Shown here in pieces: positions 1 through 8,814 of a stretch of DNA of 64,000 bases. The notes below the pieces were generated by a model that was not told where the DNA came from, made no database searches, and was given only the letters and a program-made list of their open reading frames with translations. Each line of letters starts with the position of its first letter. The first letter of the stretch is position 1. The stretch is taken from the NCBI GenBank assembly GCA_036488085.1, contig DASXHZ010000036.1:1-64000 (forward strand), in the 5' to 3' direction. A program made the position numbers and the translations under genes. Origin of the DNA: DASXHZ01 sp036488085. Lineage in GTDB: Bacteria > Acidobacteriota > Thermoanaerobaculia > Gp7-AA8.

Positions 1-93
1 CTGGAACAGCGTCACCTTCTCACCGCAATGCGGACACTGATCGCTCTCGGACGCGATCTGTTGCTTGCACCGCAGACAGGCGATTTGACTCAT
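1..93 (-). CDS. Zinc-ribbon protein, N-terminal fragment
   Basis: Only the first 31 codons are inside the window; the gene continues past base 1. The start reads MSQIACLRCKQQ and carries two CxxC knuckles (CLRC and CPHC) about 13 residues apart, typical of a small zinc-ribbon domain. It lies 12 bp after the kinase-FHA gene on the same strand, and an AGGAG overlapping the kinase stop can serve as its ribosome site. It is therefore probably the next member of the FHA/kinase operon. What follows the ribbon cannot be seen. Confidence 0.6.
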   Translation of the reverse strand, partial: MSQIACLRCKQQIASESDQCPHCGEKVTLFQ

Positions 94-105
94 TTCCCTG
101 GGCTC

Positions 106-1371
106 CTAGTGGTCACGTAAGACATAGCTGCACGACGGGTCCGCTCCGAAGCGGACGACGTCGCCGGCCTTCAAGTTCGCGCGTTCGACACGGTTGTTGT
201 TCACATAAGTACCGTTAGCTGATTTCAAATCTTCCAGCACCGGTGCGGTTCCGCCGAGGGTGATCTTGGCGTGGCGGCGGGATACGGCTGGGTGCGACAG
301 GACGATCGAGCACGTACGGTCGCGGCCGACCATGACTTCGCCGGCCAGCGCGTACTTCTCGGAGGCCTCGCTCTTGGCGCTGACGAGCGCCCAGTGGTGG
401 TCGCGGGCGGCGGGTGCGGCCGGCATCGCGTTGAACAGATTGATGGGATTGATCATCGGCGACGATACCGGGTTGGCGGTCGCCTGCACGCGTGCGGGCG
501 ACGATCTCATGGGCTGGCGGGCGTTGTACTCCTCGAGCGCCTCGAAGAACTCCCGCGCGCTGTCGTAGCGGTTCTCCATGCGCGGCTGCATCGCCTTGAT
601 GACGATCGCCTCGAGCTCGCGGTCGATCTCCGGACGGACGCTGCTCGGCGCCGGCTTGTCGCCGCGATAGATGGCGTCGATCAGCTTCGGCAGCGAGCGG
701 CTGTTGAACGGGAGCTGTCCGGTCACCATCTCGTAGAGCACGACGCCGGCGGAGTAGACGTCGGCCTTGACGCCGGCGTCTTTCGGCTCGCGGATCTGTT
801 CGGGCGACATGTAGTGCGGCGTGCCGAGCAGGAAGCCCGACTTCGTCAGCACCGTCTGGCTGGAGGTCTGCGCGTTGTCTTTGATCTTGCCGATGCCGAA
901 GTCGGTGACCTTCACCGCGCCGCCTTTTTCGCGAATGAGGTTCGCCGGCTTGATGTCGCGGTGAATGATCCCTTTGCCGTGCGCGTAGACCATCGCCTCG
1001 AGGAGACACTGCGCGATCGAGATGGCGTCGGAGAGCGGGAGCGCGCCTTTCTCGGCGAGGAGGACATCGACGGGCGTTCCCTCGACGAACTCCATGACGA
1101 GGACGGCGCCGGTCTCGTTGTTGATGAACTCATAGAAGCGGGTGATGTAGCGGTGGCGGAGCTTCGCGAGGATCTGCGCCTCTTTGACAAAGCGCTTGCG
1201 CGCGGTGACGTCGCCCGCGAGCTCGTCGGACATCACCTTCAGCACTACCGGGTAGTCGACCGGGAGGACTTCGGCGGCAGGCGTGAGGGTCTTTCCGACG
1301 AAGACGTGGCTCATGCCTCCTTCGCCGATCTCGCGATCGATGCGGTAACTGCCGATGACGGTTCCGATCAT
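106..1371 (-). CDS. Serine/threonine protein kinase with C-terminal FHA domain
   Basis: A cytoplasmic Hanks-type kinase that should phosphorylate Ser/Thr on partner proteins. The glycine loop GEGGMSHVF is at residues 16-24, the ATP lysine is K45, HRD is at 137-139 with N144, and DFG is at 157-159. A proline-rich linker (about 290-330) leads to an FHA domain (about 335-415) with GRDR, SRRHA and NGTYVNN, which binds phosphothreonine. There is no membrane segment, unlike many PknB-type kinases. Its ATG overlaps the stop of the preceding FHA gene (ATGA, 1368-1371). Neighbouring PP2C phosphatase and further FHA proteins suggest a closed phospho-signalling circuit; the substrates are unknown. Confidence 0.93.
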   Translation of the reverse strand: MIGTVIGSYRIDREIGEGGMSHVFVGKTLTPAAEVLPVDYPVVLKVMSDELAGDVTARKRFVKEAQILAKLRHRYITRFYEFINNETGAVLVMEFVEGTPVDVLLAEKGALPLSDAISIAQCLLEAMVYAHGKGIIHRDIKPANLIREKGGAVKVTDFGIGKIKDNAQTSSQTVLTKSGFLLGTPHYMSPEQIREPKDAGVKADVYSAGVVLYEMVTGQLPFNSRSLPKLIDAIYRGDKPAPSSVRPEIDRELEAIVIKAMQPRMENRYDSAREFFEALEEYNARQPMRSSPARVQATANPVSSPMINPINLFNAMPAAPAARDHHWALVSAKSEASEKYALAGEVMVGRDRTCSIVLSHPAVSRRHAKITLGGTAPVLEDLKSANGTYVNNNRVERANLKAGDVVRFGADPSCSYVLRDH

Positions 1372-2000
1372 TTGAGGTCACCCATGGCGTCCCACATCGC
1401 TGCGTCGGTGCAGAGCGGGACGAAGAGAAATTTGTGAGCTCCGACGCGGACGACGTCGCGGTCGCCGAGGTCGCGGCGCGGCTCGATCTCGCTCTCGTTC
1501 ACGTACGTGCCGTTGGTGGAGTTGTGGTCCATCAGGATGAAGCGCCGTTCCTCGGGGCGGAAGACGAGGTCGGCGTGATGCGACGACGCCTGATCGTCGT
1601 TGACGACGATGTCGCTGCGGCGATCACGGCCGATGACGTTCTTCCCCATCCGCACGGCGAACGACTCGCCGCGCGCGTTGCCGTTCAAGCCGACGAGCCA
1701 GCCGACCACATACCGGTTCGGCTGCTGCAGTTCGTCGGGCGAGATCTTCTGCACCGCGACGGTACGTTCCATCGGAACGGCAGCGTGGCCGGAGGCGGTG
1801 TCACGGCGCGGGATGAGCGGAGTCGGCGGAACGAGCGGGCGGACCTGAGCGCTCGGGACGGCGGTACGGGGCTGCGGCTCCTGCACGCGTGCGGGACGGA
1901 CGATCGGGACGTCGGCGTCCTCGCCGGCCTGCGGGCAGTAGGGACAGAGGTCCCACGACTCGTCGATAAAATGCCCGTTTTCGCAACGTTTGTCCGCCAC
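1368..2000 (-). CDS. Zinc-ribbon/FHA domain protein
   Basis: A 210-residue adaptor. The N-terminus carries CENGHFIDESWDLCPYC, a treble-clef-like zinc ribbon, followed by a proline-rich linker and an FHA domain (about 115-195) with IGRDRRSD, SHHADL and NGTYVNE. The frame is open up to a GTG at 2024, but the GTG at 2000 has a good AGGAG eight bases upstream and starts just before the zinc ribbon, so 2000 is preferred. It sits between the protease-FHA and kinase-FHA genes and probably docks phosphorylated partners. It has no catalytic motif. Confidence 0.85.
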   Translation of the reverse strand: MADKRCENGHFIDESWDLCPYCPQAGEDADVPIVRPARVQEPQPRTAVPSAQVRPLVPPTPLIPRRDTASGHAAVPMERTVAVQKISPDELQQPNRYVVGWLVGLNGNARGESFAVRMGKNVIGRDRRSDIVVNDDQASSHHADLVFRPEERRFILMDHNSTNGTYVNESEIEPRRDLGDRDVVRVGAHKFLFVPLCTDAAMWDAMGDLK

Positions 2001-2020
2001 AGCTCTATCTCCTACGGGCC

Positions 2021-3637
2021 TCACGCGTGAAAGGCGACGGCCACAGCGTTGCGGCCGCCGAAGTAGATGATGTCCCCGTCGCGCAGGAAACGTTTGTCGA
2101 TCTTTTCGTCGTTGACATACGTGCCGTTGGACGAATTCCGATCGATGAGCAGGACTTTGCCGTCGATCGAAACCACCTCCGCATGAAGCCGCGAGACCTT
2201 GGGATTCTCCAATACGATCTCACAAATCGTACGCTCGCGCCCGATGCGGATGCCTGAGCCGCCGAGCCCAAGCTTTTCGCCGGCGCGGGCGCCGTTGAGG
2301 ATGGTGAACTTGCCGAGAATCTGCCGCGCGAGGGCGAGCTGCTCGTCGCGTCCCGTCGGTAGGACGGTCTCCAGCGTTCGCGCTTTGAGGAGATCCGGCG
2401 GGACCTTGTTGCCGCGCACGGCAACGACCGCCATGACGATGAAAAACGCGATGATCGCGAGGACAACCGACGTCGCGATCGGATGGAGGAGCCAGAACGG
2501 CGTCTCCCTGAGCGCGCGGTCGACGTCGCCGCTGAAACGGATGACGTCCGGCGAGTTGGCGAAGAGCCGCGACGCGACGTCGAGGTTCCTGCGCGCCACG
2601 GTCCAGTTTCCGTTGCGCGCCGCTTCGAGCGCCGCGCGGTAGTAGCGGTTGAAGTCCCCGTCGACGTTCGTGGGGATCTTCGCCTCCGCCAGCATCGCTT
2701 TCGCCACGTTGATCGGCACGAGGAACTTGATCTGCTCCGCCTCGGCGTGGCCCCACGTCGAGATCCCGATCACGTCGCCGTCTTTGTCGACGGCAGGGCC
2801 GCCCGAGTTGCCACGGTAGATGGCGACGTTCGACTGCAGGACCGGAACGTTGTTCACATTGCGCTTGATCGCGGTGATCGTTCCGGGGTTGAAGGTCGCC
2901 TCGAGATCGCTGTCGCGCGAGAGCCAGCCGCCGATCACTTCGTCGGTACTGCTCGCGACTGCCGGGTAGCCGACCGCCCAGATCGAGTCGCCGACGCGCG
3001 CGGTGTCGCTGTCGCCGAGGGGTAGGGTCGGGAGGTTCGGGTGGTCGATGGAGAGGACGGCGAGATCGCTTCCGCGCTGCGCGAGCTCGGGTGAGTAGCT
3101 CTTGATGGTGAACGGCAACGTCTCGCCGTTCGACAGCTCGACGGTGTTCACGACGTTCACGGCGTCAAGCCTGCCGCTCTTCGCGACGATGTCGATGAGC
3201 GACTCGAGACCGGCGCCGCGGTGGCGGTTGCGCAGCTCGTCGATCGGGAAATGCTTCACGAGCGCCGCGATGGCGCCGTTGCGGCGGAGCTCGCGCTCCA
3301 GCGCAGGGCGGTCGCGCGTCGGGGCGACGACATGGCCGCTCGTGACGATGAGACCGTTCGGATGGATGACGAAGCCGCTGCCCGACCCGCCGGCGCCGGT
3401 ATCGACGGTCAGTTCCTCGGCTCCGAGGTTTCGCGCGTCAGCGGTAAGCTCGCCTGCCACCTCGGCGATCGCGACGCGCGGGTAGTGAAACTTCGCGGTG
3501 GCGTAGGCGCTGATGCGGACGACGGCGGGCTTGACGCCATACGCCATCTTGCCGACGTCGTCGAGATGCGTCGACTTGCGGCACGAAGCCGCCAGGAGAG
3601 ACAGCAACAGCGCGATGGGGACCGACCGTCGGGACAT
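2021..3637 (-). CDS. Periplasmic trypsin-like serine protease, TM segment, cytoplasmic FHA domain
   Basis: A three-part protein of 538 residues. A lipoprotein-type or anchoring signal (about 1-19, ending LLAASC) precedes a DegP/HtrA-like protease domain with the triad seen as TSGHVV, GSDLAVL and GNSGGPAVD. No PDZ domain is evident. A single hydrophobic segment (about 385-410) follows, then a C-terminal FHA domain (about 460-535) with IGRERTICE, SRLHA and NGTYVND. The expected topology puts the protease outside and the FHA inside, so the protein could link envelope proteolysis to phosphothreonine signalling. The downstream FHA gene follows immediately (its frame is open into the stop region) and the phosphatase gene lies 3 bp upstream. 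Confidence 0.88.
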   Translation of the reverse strand: MSRRSVPIALLLSLLAASCRKSTHLDDVGKMAYGVKPAVVRISAYATAKFHYPRVAIAEVAGELTADARNLGAEELTVDTGAGGSGSGFVIHPNGLIVTSGHVVAPTRDRPALERELRRNGAIAALVKHFPIDELRNRHRGAGLESLIDIVAKSGRLDAVNVVNTVELSNGETLPFTIKSYSPELAQRGSDLAVLSIDHPNLPTLPLGDSDTARVGDSIWAVGYPAVASSTDEVIGGWLSRDSDLEATFNPGTITAIKRNVNNVPVLQSNVAIYRGNSGGPAVDKDGDVIGISTWGHAEAEQIKFLVPINVAKAMLAEAKIPTNVDGDFNRYYRAALEAARNGNWTVARRNLDVASRLFANSPDVIRFSGDVDRALRETPFWLLHPIATSVVLAIIAFFIVMAVVAVRGNKVPPDLLKARTLETVLPTGRDEQLALARQILGKFTILNGARAGEKLGLGGSGIRIGRERTICEIVLENPKVSRLHAEVVSIDGKVLLIDRNSSNGTYVNDEKIDKRFLRDGDIIYFGGRNAVAVAFHA

Positions 3638-3640
3638 GAG

Positions 3641-4648
3641 CTAACGAGAGAACAAGAGCCAGGCGCCCGCGGCGCCGAGGAAAAGGACGACCAATAGCAG
3701 CCAACGCGTGGCGTTCATGGATGATTGCGCGCCGCTCACGATCCGTTCCTTAGCAGGCTCAGCTCCCTCGCGCACCGTTTCGTCGAACGCCGCGGGATCG
3801 ATGTCCTGGGTGTCGTCCATGTGCGGGTCGTCGATGATCGTGCTGTCCCCGTCGGGAGCGCGCTCGACGCGGGCGACGATGACGGTGACGTTGTCGGGCG
3901 CGCCGCGCTCGATCGCGAGCTTCACGAACTCGTCGGCCGCCTGATGGATCGGCATCGACTGGGTGACTTGCTTCATCTCCGGCTCTTTGACGAGGCCATG
4001 CAGGCCGTCGCTGCAGAGGATGAAGGTGTCGCCCTCTTCCAGCTCGAACGGCCCGCGGACGTCGATCTCGACGTCTTCGACGACACCGATGGAGCGCTGC
4101 AGGACGTTCCGGCGCGGATGGTTCTCCGCCTCGCTCGGCGTCAGGAGCCCCTCGCGCACCATCGAAGCGACGAGCGAGTGGTCCTCGGTGAGCTGCTCGA
4201 TCTCGTCGCCGCGCACGCGGTAGATCCGGGAGTCGCCGACGTGTCCGAACCAAGCGGCGTTGCCACGGAGCGCGAGCACGCTGGTCGTCGTCCCCATGCC
4301 GCGCAAGTCGGGATTCGACTGCGCCTCGGTGAACACGCGCGCGTTCGCACGCGCCAGCGCGTCGTGCAGCGCCGCCGCGACATCCTGGGTTTCGCTGCCG
4401 AGGTACTGGGCCTTCACCGTCTCGCCGGCGAGCCGCGAGGCCGTCGCACCGCCGCGGTGCCCGCCCATGCCGTCGGCGACGACGAGAAGCCGTCCGCCGG
4501 GATGGTGCGCCTGGCGCTCCTCGTCAGGCGTGGTGTACGTCCCGAAGTCTTGATTCTCGGCACGAACCAGCCCGACGTCGGTCCGGAGCACGGCACGAAC
4601 GACAAGGCCACCGGACGCGCCGGCTTGCTCTGACGCAGTTTCACTCAT
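3641..4648 (-). CDS. PP2C-family Ser/Thr phosphatase with C-terminal TM anchor
   Basis: A 335-residue metal-dependent phosphatase of the Stp/PrpC type that should reverse the action of the neighbouring kinase. PP2C motifs are visible: VRAENQD near residue 35, VADGMGGH near 75, GDSRIYR, LTEDHS, and a late LCSDGL then GAPDNVTV. The C-terminal 20 residues form one hydrophobic helix ending in SR, which would tether the enzyme to the membrane. It is the first gene of the leftward module, divergent from the cyclase gene with about 60 bp between starts, and the protease-FHA gene starts 3 bp after its stop. Confidence 0.92.
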   Translation of the reverse strand: MSETASEQAGASGGLVVRAVLRTDVGLVRAENQDFGTYTTPDEERQAHHPGGRLLVVADGMGGHRGGATASRLAGETVKAQYLGSETQDVAAALHDALARANARVFTEAQSNPDLRGMGTTTSVLALRGNAAWFGHVGDSRIYRVRGDEIEQLTEDHSLVASMVREGLLTPSEAENHPRRNVLQRSIGVVEDVEIDVRGPFELEEGDTFILCSDGLHGLVKEPEMKQVTQSMPIHQAADEFVKLAIERGAPDNVTVIVARVERAPDGDSTIIDDPHMDDTQDIDPAAFDETVREGAEPAKERIVSGAQSSMNATRWLLLVVLFLGAAGAWLLFSR

Positions 4649-4689
4649 GGGACGGCAGACCTGTGCTGAGCGAGCGATTATACGTTAGA

Positions 4690-4695
4690 TATAAT
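4690..4695 (+). promoter_or_regulatory. -10 box TATAAT for the cyclase gene
   Basis: A perfect TATAAT lies 15 nt before the ATG at 4711. No convincing -35 is seen 17 nt upstream. The leader would be only a few bases long and there is no Shine-Dalgarno, so a near-leaderless mRNA is likely. This also argues against the in-frame start at 4663, which lies upstream of the promoter. Confidence 0.5.
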
Positions 4696-4710
4696 CGCGC
4701 CCCTCAGACG

Positions 4711-6366
4711 ATGGAACAACTCCAGATCCATTACATGGACATGGGCGTGCCGCGCATCGCGGACCTGAAGGCTGATATTGCCATCGGCCGAACGGAGGGA
4801 AACGAGCTCGTTCTCAACCATCCGTCGGTCTCGAGAAAGCACGCCAAGCTGGAGTCGCGCGATAACCACTGGTGGATCGTCGACCTCAAGTCGACGAACG
4901 GCGTGAAGGTGAATGGGAACCTCGTCACCGAGGCGCAGGTCACGGCCGGCGACAAGATCCACGTCGGTTCCGTGCAACTCGACCTCCGTGCCCTGCCGTC
5001 GGTCGATTTCTCGGATCAGTCGATGTTCGACAACCCGTCGGGGACGGTCATCCGCAGGATCTCCGACTTCAACTCCGAGTTCGGCCTCGACATCGGCGAC
5101 GTCGCGCAGCAGGCGCAGGCTCGCGCCGAGGCAGCGCCGGGCGCGGCGGCGGCCCCGACCGTCACGCGCGAGAAGATCTTCCAGGTCCTGGTGCAGGTGG
5201 CGAAGGCGCTGCTGCAGAGCGACGACCTCAACTCGCTGCTCAACACCGTGATGGACATGATCTTCAAGTACCTGCCGGTGGAACGCGGGCTGATCCTCCT
5301 CTTCGACGAAAACGGGCAGCCGGTACCGAAGCTGACACGCTTCCTCGATGGCTCCGAGGCGCGCGATATCCCGATCTCACGGACGATTCTAAAGATGGTC
5401 GCCGACCAGCAGGTGGCGCTCATGACCTCGAACGCGCTCGAGGATGCGCGCCTCCTCGGCGGGAAGTCGATCGCGATCCACGGCATCCGGTCAGCGATGT
5501 GCGTTCCGCTGTGGAACCGGCAGCGCGTCATCGGAGCGGTGCAGGTCGACTCGTCGATTCACATCGGCAGCTTCAACGAAGAGGACCTCGACCTGCTGAC
5601 GGCGCTCGCGAACTTCGCGGCCGTCGCGATCGAGCGGGCCCAGCTTTCCGAGAAGATCGAGCAGGAACGGAAGATCCGCGCGAAGATGGAGCGGTATCAC
5701 TCGCCGGCCGTCATTGACGAGATCGTCAAAGGAGTGATCTCGGCGGATGAGTCGGAGATTCGGAACGCTGAGGTCTCGATCCTCTTTGCCGACATCTCGG
5801 GCTTCACGACGGTCTCGGAGACGAAGCCGCCGGAGGAGGTCGCGGAGTTCCTCTCGCACTTCTTCTCGTTCGCAGTGGAGTCAATCTTCTCGTACGGCGG
5901 AACGCTCGACAAATTCATCGGCGATGCGGTGATGGCCTTCTTTGGCGCGCCGATTCCGCAGGACGACCACGCCGATCGTGCGATCCTCTCCGGGCTCATG
6001 CTCCAGCGCCTCGTCGGCGAGTGGAACAACGAGCGCGACCAGGCGGGCCTCCCGCCGGTACGGATCCGCGTGGGCATCAACAGCGGGCCCGCGATGGTCG
6101 GGAACGTCGGCACTGAGAAGCGCGTCGACTACACGGTCCTTGGCAGCGCGGTGAACATCGCGTCGCGCCTCGAAAGCGGCGTCGCGAAGCCGGGCCAAGT
6201 CGTCATCTCGCAGAACACGATCGATCGGACGCTCGGAAGCTTCGAGACGGAGTCCCTCGGTGAGTTCGCACTGAAGGGCCTGCAGCAGAAGATGCCGGTG
6301 TATTCAGTGTTGAGCTCGTCGGCGCTGCCGAAGCCGTCGACCGAGACGCTCCACGCGACACGGTGA
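4711..6366 (+). CDS. FHA-GAF-class III nucleotide cyclase
   Basis: A 551-residue soluble signalling enzyme. It has an N-terminal FHA domain (about 1-95; IGRTEGNE, SRKHAK, NGVKVNG), a central GAF domain (about 150-310), a short helical linker and a class III adenylate/guanylate cyclase domain (about 340-530). Both metal-binding regions are present: FADISGF and the downstream GDAVMAFFGAP, followed by VGINSGPAMVGNVG and the NIASRLE region. It should make cAMP or cGMP in response to phosphothreonine docking and to a GAF ligand. Its position opposite the kinase/phosphatase operon suggests that phosphorylation controls second-messenger synthesis. The ATG at 4711 is chosen because of the TATAAT just upstream. 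Confidence 0.92.
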   Translation: MEQLQIHYMDMGVPRIADLKADIAIGRTEGNELVLNHPSVSRKHAKLESRDNHWWIVDLKSTNGVKVNGNLVTEAQVTAGDKIHVGSVQLDLRALPSVDFSDQSMFDNPSGTVIRRISDFNSEFGLDIGDVAQQAQARAEAAPGAAAAPTVTREKIFQVLVQVAKALLQSDDLNSLLNTVMDMIFKYLPVERGLILLFDENGQPVPKLTRFLDGSEARDIPISRTILKMVADQQVALMTSNALEDARLLGGKSIAIHGIRSAMCVPLWNRQRVIGAVQVDSSIHIGSFNEEDLDLLTALANFAAVAIERAQLSEKIEQERKIRAKMERYHSPAVIDEIVKGVISADESEIRNAEVSILFADISGFTTVSETKPPEEVAEFLSHFFSFAVESIFSYGGTLDKFIGDAVMAFFGAPIPQDDHADRAILSGLMLQRLVGEWNNERDQAGLPPVRIRVGINSGPAMVGNVGTEKRVDYTVLGSAVNIASRLESGVAKPGQVVISQNTIDRTLGSFETESLGEFALKGLQQKMPVYSVLSSSALPKPSTETLHATR

Positions 6367-6412
6367 CCGGAGCAGGATTGTCATTGGCCCGGTTTGCGTT
6401 TCCCTACGTTGG

Positions 6413-6982
6413 ATGAAGTCTCTTCGCCTCATCATCGAGCCGATCGCGCTGGCAGTGGCGCTGGCGCTGCTCGCGCGCGGGTTCGTGCATCTCTACACGA
6501 TCCCCTCGGCGTCGATGATGCCGACGCTCACGCAGGGAGATCACATCCTGGTCACGCCGTATGCCGCGAAGGCGGAGCCGCAGCGCGGCGACGTGATCGT
6601 GTTCCGCCGCGGGGAGATGGTCCTCGTGAAGCGGGTCATCGCCACGCAGGGTGAGCTCATCGAGTCGCGTCTCGGACGCGTCGTGATCGGCGGGAAGAGC
6701 GTCGCCGAGCCGTACGTCGCCGAGCAGGCGGCGAGCGGCGCCATCGCGCCCCAGATCGTTCCGCACGACTGTTACTTCGTCATGGGGGACAACCGGGCAA
6801 GCTCGCTCGACAGCCGGTCGTGGGGAGTGCTGCCGCGCAGCGCGATCATCGGCCGTGCGCGGATGGTGCTCTGGTCGTCCAAGTCGCGCGACGGCAACGT
6901 CGCCGATGCGGTCGAGAAGTCGGGCGCGCGGTACGACACTCCCACGCCTACCGGTCTTCGCCTCTTCCGTCCGATCGGTTAA
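6413..6982 (+). CDS. lepB: Signal peptidase I
   Basis: A membrane-anchored serine/lysine leader peptidase of 189 residues that removes Sec signal peptides. One N-terminal TM helix (about 8-24) is followed by the nucleophile motif PSASMMPTL, then LVKRVIA with the general-base lysine and the conserved GDNRASSLDSR box near residue 127. Length fits the compact family members. A second lepB-like gene lies at 37741-38247, so the genome has at least two. No close operon partner; the next gene begins 23 bp downstream. Confidence 0.93.
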   Translation: MKSLRLIIEPIALAVALALLARGFVHLYTIPSASMMPTLTQGDHILVTPYAAKAEPQRGDVIVFRRGEMVLVKRVIATQGELIESRLGRVVIGGKSVAEPYVAEQAASGAIAPQIVPHDCYFVMGDNRASSLDSRSWGVLPRSAIIGRARMVLWSSKSRDGNVADAVEKSGARYDTPTPTGLRLFRPIG

Positions 6983-7005
6983 GCTTTGCCTCAGGAGGTC
7001 CATCC

Positions 7006-7368
7006 ATGCGCCGGAATCGCCGCGAGGCTGGTGAGGGAAACTTTGGCTGTATCTTCGGTCTCGTCGTCCTGGCGGCCGCCGTCTTCATCGCCTTCAAGAT
7101 CATCCCGGTGAAAGCGAACATGGCCGACCTCCGGCAGACGTGCGTCGACGAAGGCAAATCAGCGGGACAGCACTCCGACGCCACCATCATGAAGGCGATC
7201 CTCGCGAAAGCGGAGGACGAACACCTCCCGGTCACCGAGGACAACGTGACGATCTCGCGTCAGACGAACACGATCACCATCGACGTCGACTACACCGTGC
7301 CCATCCAGTTCCCCGGCTACACGTACCAGTGGCACGAGCATCATCACGTCGAGAACCCGATCTTCTAG
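7006..7368 (+). CDS. Small single-pass membrane protein, unknown function
   Basis: A 120-residue protein with a short basic N-terminus, one TM helix (about 15-32) and an extracytoplasmic part of about 85 residues rich in charged residues and ending in WHEHHHVENPIF. The ATG at 7006 has a strong AGGAGGT seven bases upstream, which fixes the start. It resembles no family I can name. Position 23 bp after lepB suggests co-transcription. Confidence 0.8.
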   Translation: MRRNRREAGEGNFGCIFGLVVLAAAVFIAFKIIPVKANMADLRQTCVDEGKSAGQHSDATIMKAILAKAEDEHLPVTEDNVTISRQTNTITIDVDYTVPIQFPGYTYQWHEHHHVENPIF

Positions 7369-7381
7369 AGGAGAGAGGAAC

Positions 7382-8401
7382 CTACGACGCGGCTGCTTCG
7401 CGCGCGCCGACGTGCGCCGATTCCCACTCCTCCGCTTCGGGCGAGAAGAACTGCAGGCGCGCTTTCTTGAACTCGCGCGTCGGGTAAAGAGCGCGCTTGT
7501 CTTCGAGGCCGCTGTCGATCGCGAGGTCGTTGATGATCGACTCGCATTCGTCGACCGAGCGGCCGTGGACGGTCGTGTAGAGGTTGTACGGCCAGTCGTC
7601 GTACGTCGGCCGCAGATAGCAGTGCGAGACGGCGCGGTTCTCCGCCATCTTCCGTCCGAGCTCGTCGGCGCGATCGGTGGGCACGACCCAGATACCCATC
7701 GCAGTCGCGACGAAGCCGCTCTTCCGCGGTTGTACGAACGCCCCAAAGCGGCGCATCTGACCGCGCGTCAGTAAAGCTTTCGCGGCGTTGAGGATCTCAT
7801 CGGCGCCGAGCGCGGCGTTGCGCGCGAGGGTCTCGAACGGCCGCGGATGCAGCGGCAAGTCGCGCTGCAGGAGGCGGATGCACTCGATCTCCTGCGACGA
7901 GAGCGAGGCCGTCGTTTCGGCCTCGTTCTCCGCATGCGTCTCCGCTCCGTCGGCGTTGCTCGTCTTGTAGAGCTTCAGCGTCGGCAGCGGTCGAATCGCG
8001 TCGCACTCCGCCTGCTCGCCGAGAATCTCGATCGTCCGATCGAGCCCGAGCTTCGACGAGCCGCCGACGGCGATCGTGAACCAGAGGTTCAGCGTGTGAT
8101 TGCGGCGATAGTTCTGCGTCACGCCGGGATGGGCGTTGATGGCGTTCGCCGCCTGCTCCACCTTCTCGTCGGAGACGCTGGCGGCGACGAGGCAGGAGCG
8201 ATAGCCGAGCGCGCGCATGTCGAACTGCGCGGAGACCTGCTTGATCACTCCCTCGCGCTTCAAACGTTCGATGCGCTTGATGACTTCTTTCTCAGACATG
8301 TCGATCATCTGGCCGATGATCGCGAATGGCGTCGACGCCAGCGGCACGTCCCCCTGCAGCGCGTTGAGGAGCTCGCGGTCGCGTTGATCGATATCCTGCA
8401 T
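7382..8401 (-). CDS. Fused two-domain siroheme decarboxylase-like Lrp/AsnC protein
   Basis: A 339-residue tandem of two Lrp/AsnC-like units. The first has an HTH (about 5-55) and the motif RRNHTLNLWFT. The second has HCYLRPTYDDWPYNLYTT, the signature of the AhbB/NirL half. AhbA/AhbB decarboxylate siroheme to didecarboxysiroheme in the alternative heme and heme d1 pathways; here both halves are in one chain, as in NirDL. No other siroheme-pathway gene is visible nearby. The frame extends to a TTG at 8431, but the ATG at 8401 has GAGGG just upstream and is preferred. A true transcriptional regulator role cannot be excluded. Confidence 0.8.
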   Translation of the reverse strand: MQDIDQRDRELLNALQGDVPLASTPFAIIGQMIDMSEKEVIKRIERLKREGVIKQVSAQFDMRALGYRSCLVAASVSDEKVEQAANAINAHPGVTQNYRRNHTLNLWFTIAVGGSSKLGLDRTIEILGEQAECDAIRPLPTLKLYKTSNADGAETHAENEAETTASLSSQEIECIRLLQRDLPLHPRPFETLARNAALGADEILNAAKALLTRGQMRRFGAFVQPRKSGFVATAMGIWVVPTDRADELGRKMAENRAVSHCYLRPTYDDWPYNLYTTVHGRSVDECESIINDLAIDSGLEDKRALYPTREFKKARLQFFSPEAEEWESAHVGAREAAAS

Positions 8402-8427
8402 GTCCACCCTCGACAGAGAAGTGAGGT

Positions 8428-8814
8428 TCAAATGGGGTGATGGAATTGTAACTTGGGATAGTCGCTCTGATCGAGAAATTCACCGCGCAACGCGAATTCA
8501 CGATGAGCTTGGGCACTCTTGACAGCGTCGCTGCGATCGAGTCCGAGAAAATCGGGCGGAAACGGTTCCAGTTTCTGCGTGGCCGCGTCGAAAAGACGCA
8601 CCGCTCCCGAGAACGTGCCTCGTTTCATGTGGTGGTACGCCGCCGCGAGCTGGATCAATCCCTGGTAGAAGAGCACGAGATCGTCGTCGTCGGCTTCGAG
8701 CCACAGCTCTTCCCACGCCTCATGTGCATGCCAGAACTCGCGTTCGTTGAAGAGCCGCACTCCGTCCTCGAAGCTCAATCCGTCGCCCGTGTCCCCCTGC
8801 GCAGCGTCTCGCAC
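8428..8814 (-). CDS. DUF309 family protein
   Basis: A small all-helical protein (up to 128 residues) with the DUF309 signature: FNEREFWHAHEAWEELW followed by LVLFYQGLIQLAAAYHH. Function is unknown; the HxxWE and Y-G-Q pattern is conserved across bacteria. Two starts are possible: GTG at 8814, which overlaps the isocitrate dehydrogenase end by 40 bp, or TTG at 8778, which gives a TTGA stop/start overlap and begins right at the family domain. The second may be the real one. Confidence 0.8.
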   Translation of the reverse strand: MRDAAQGDTGDGLSFEDGVRLFNEREFWHAHEAWEELWLEADDDDLVLFYQGLIQLAAAYHHMKRGTFSGAVRLFDAATQKLEPFPPDFLGLDRSDAVKSAQAHREFALRGEFLDQSDYPKLQFHHPI

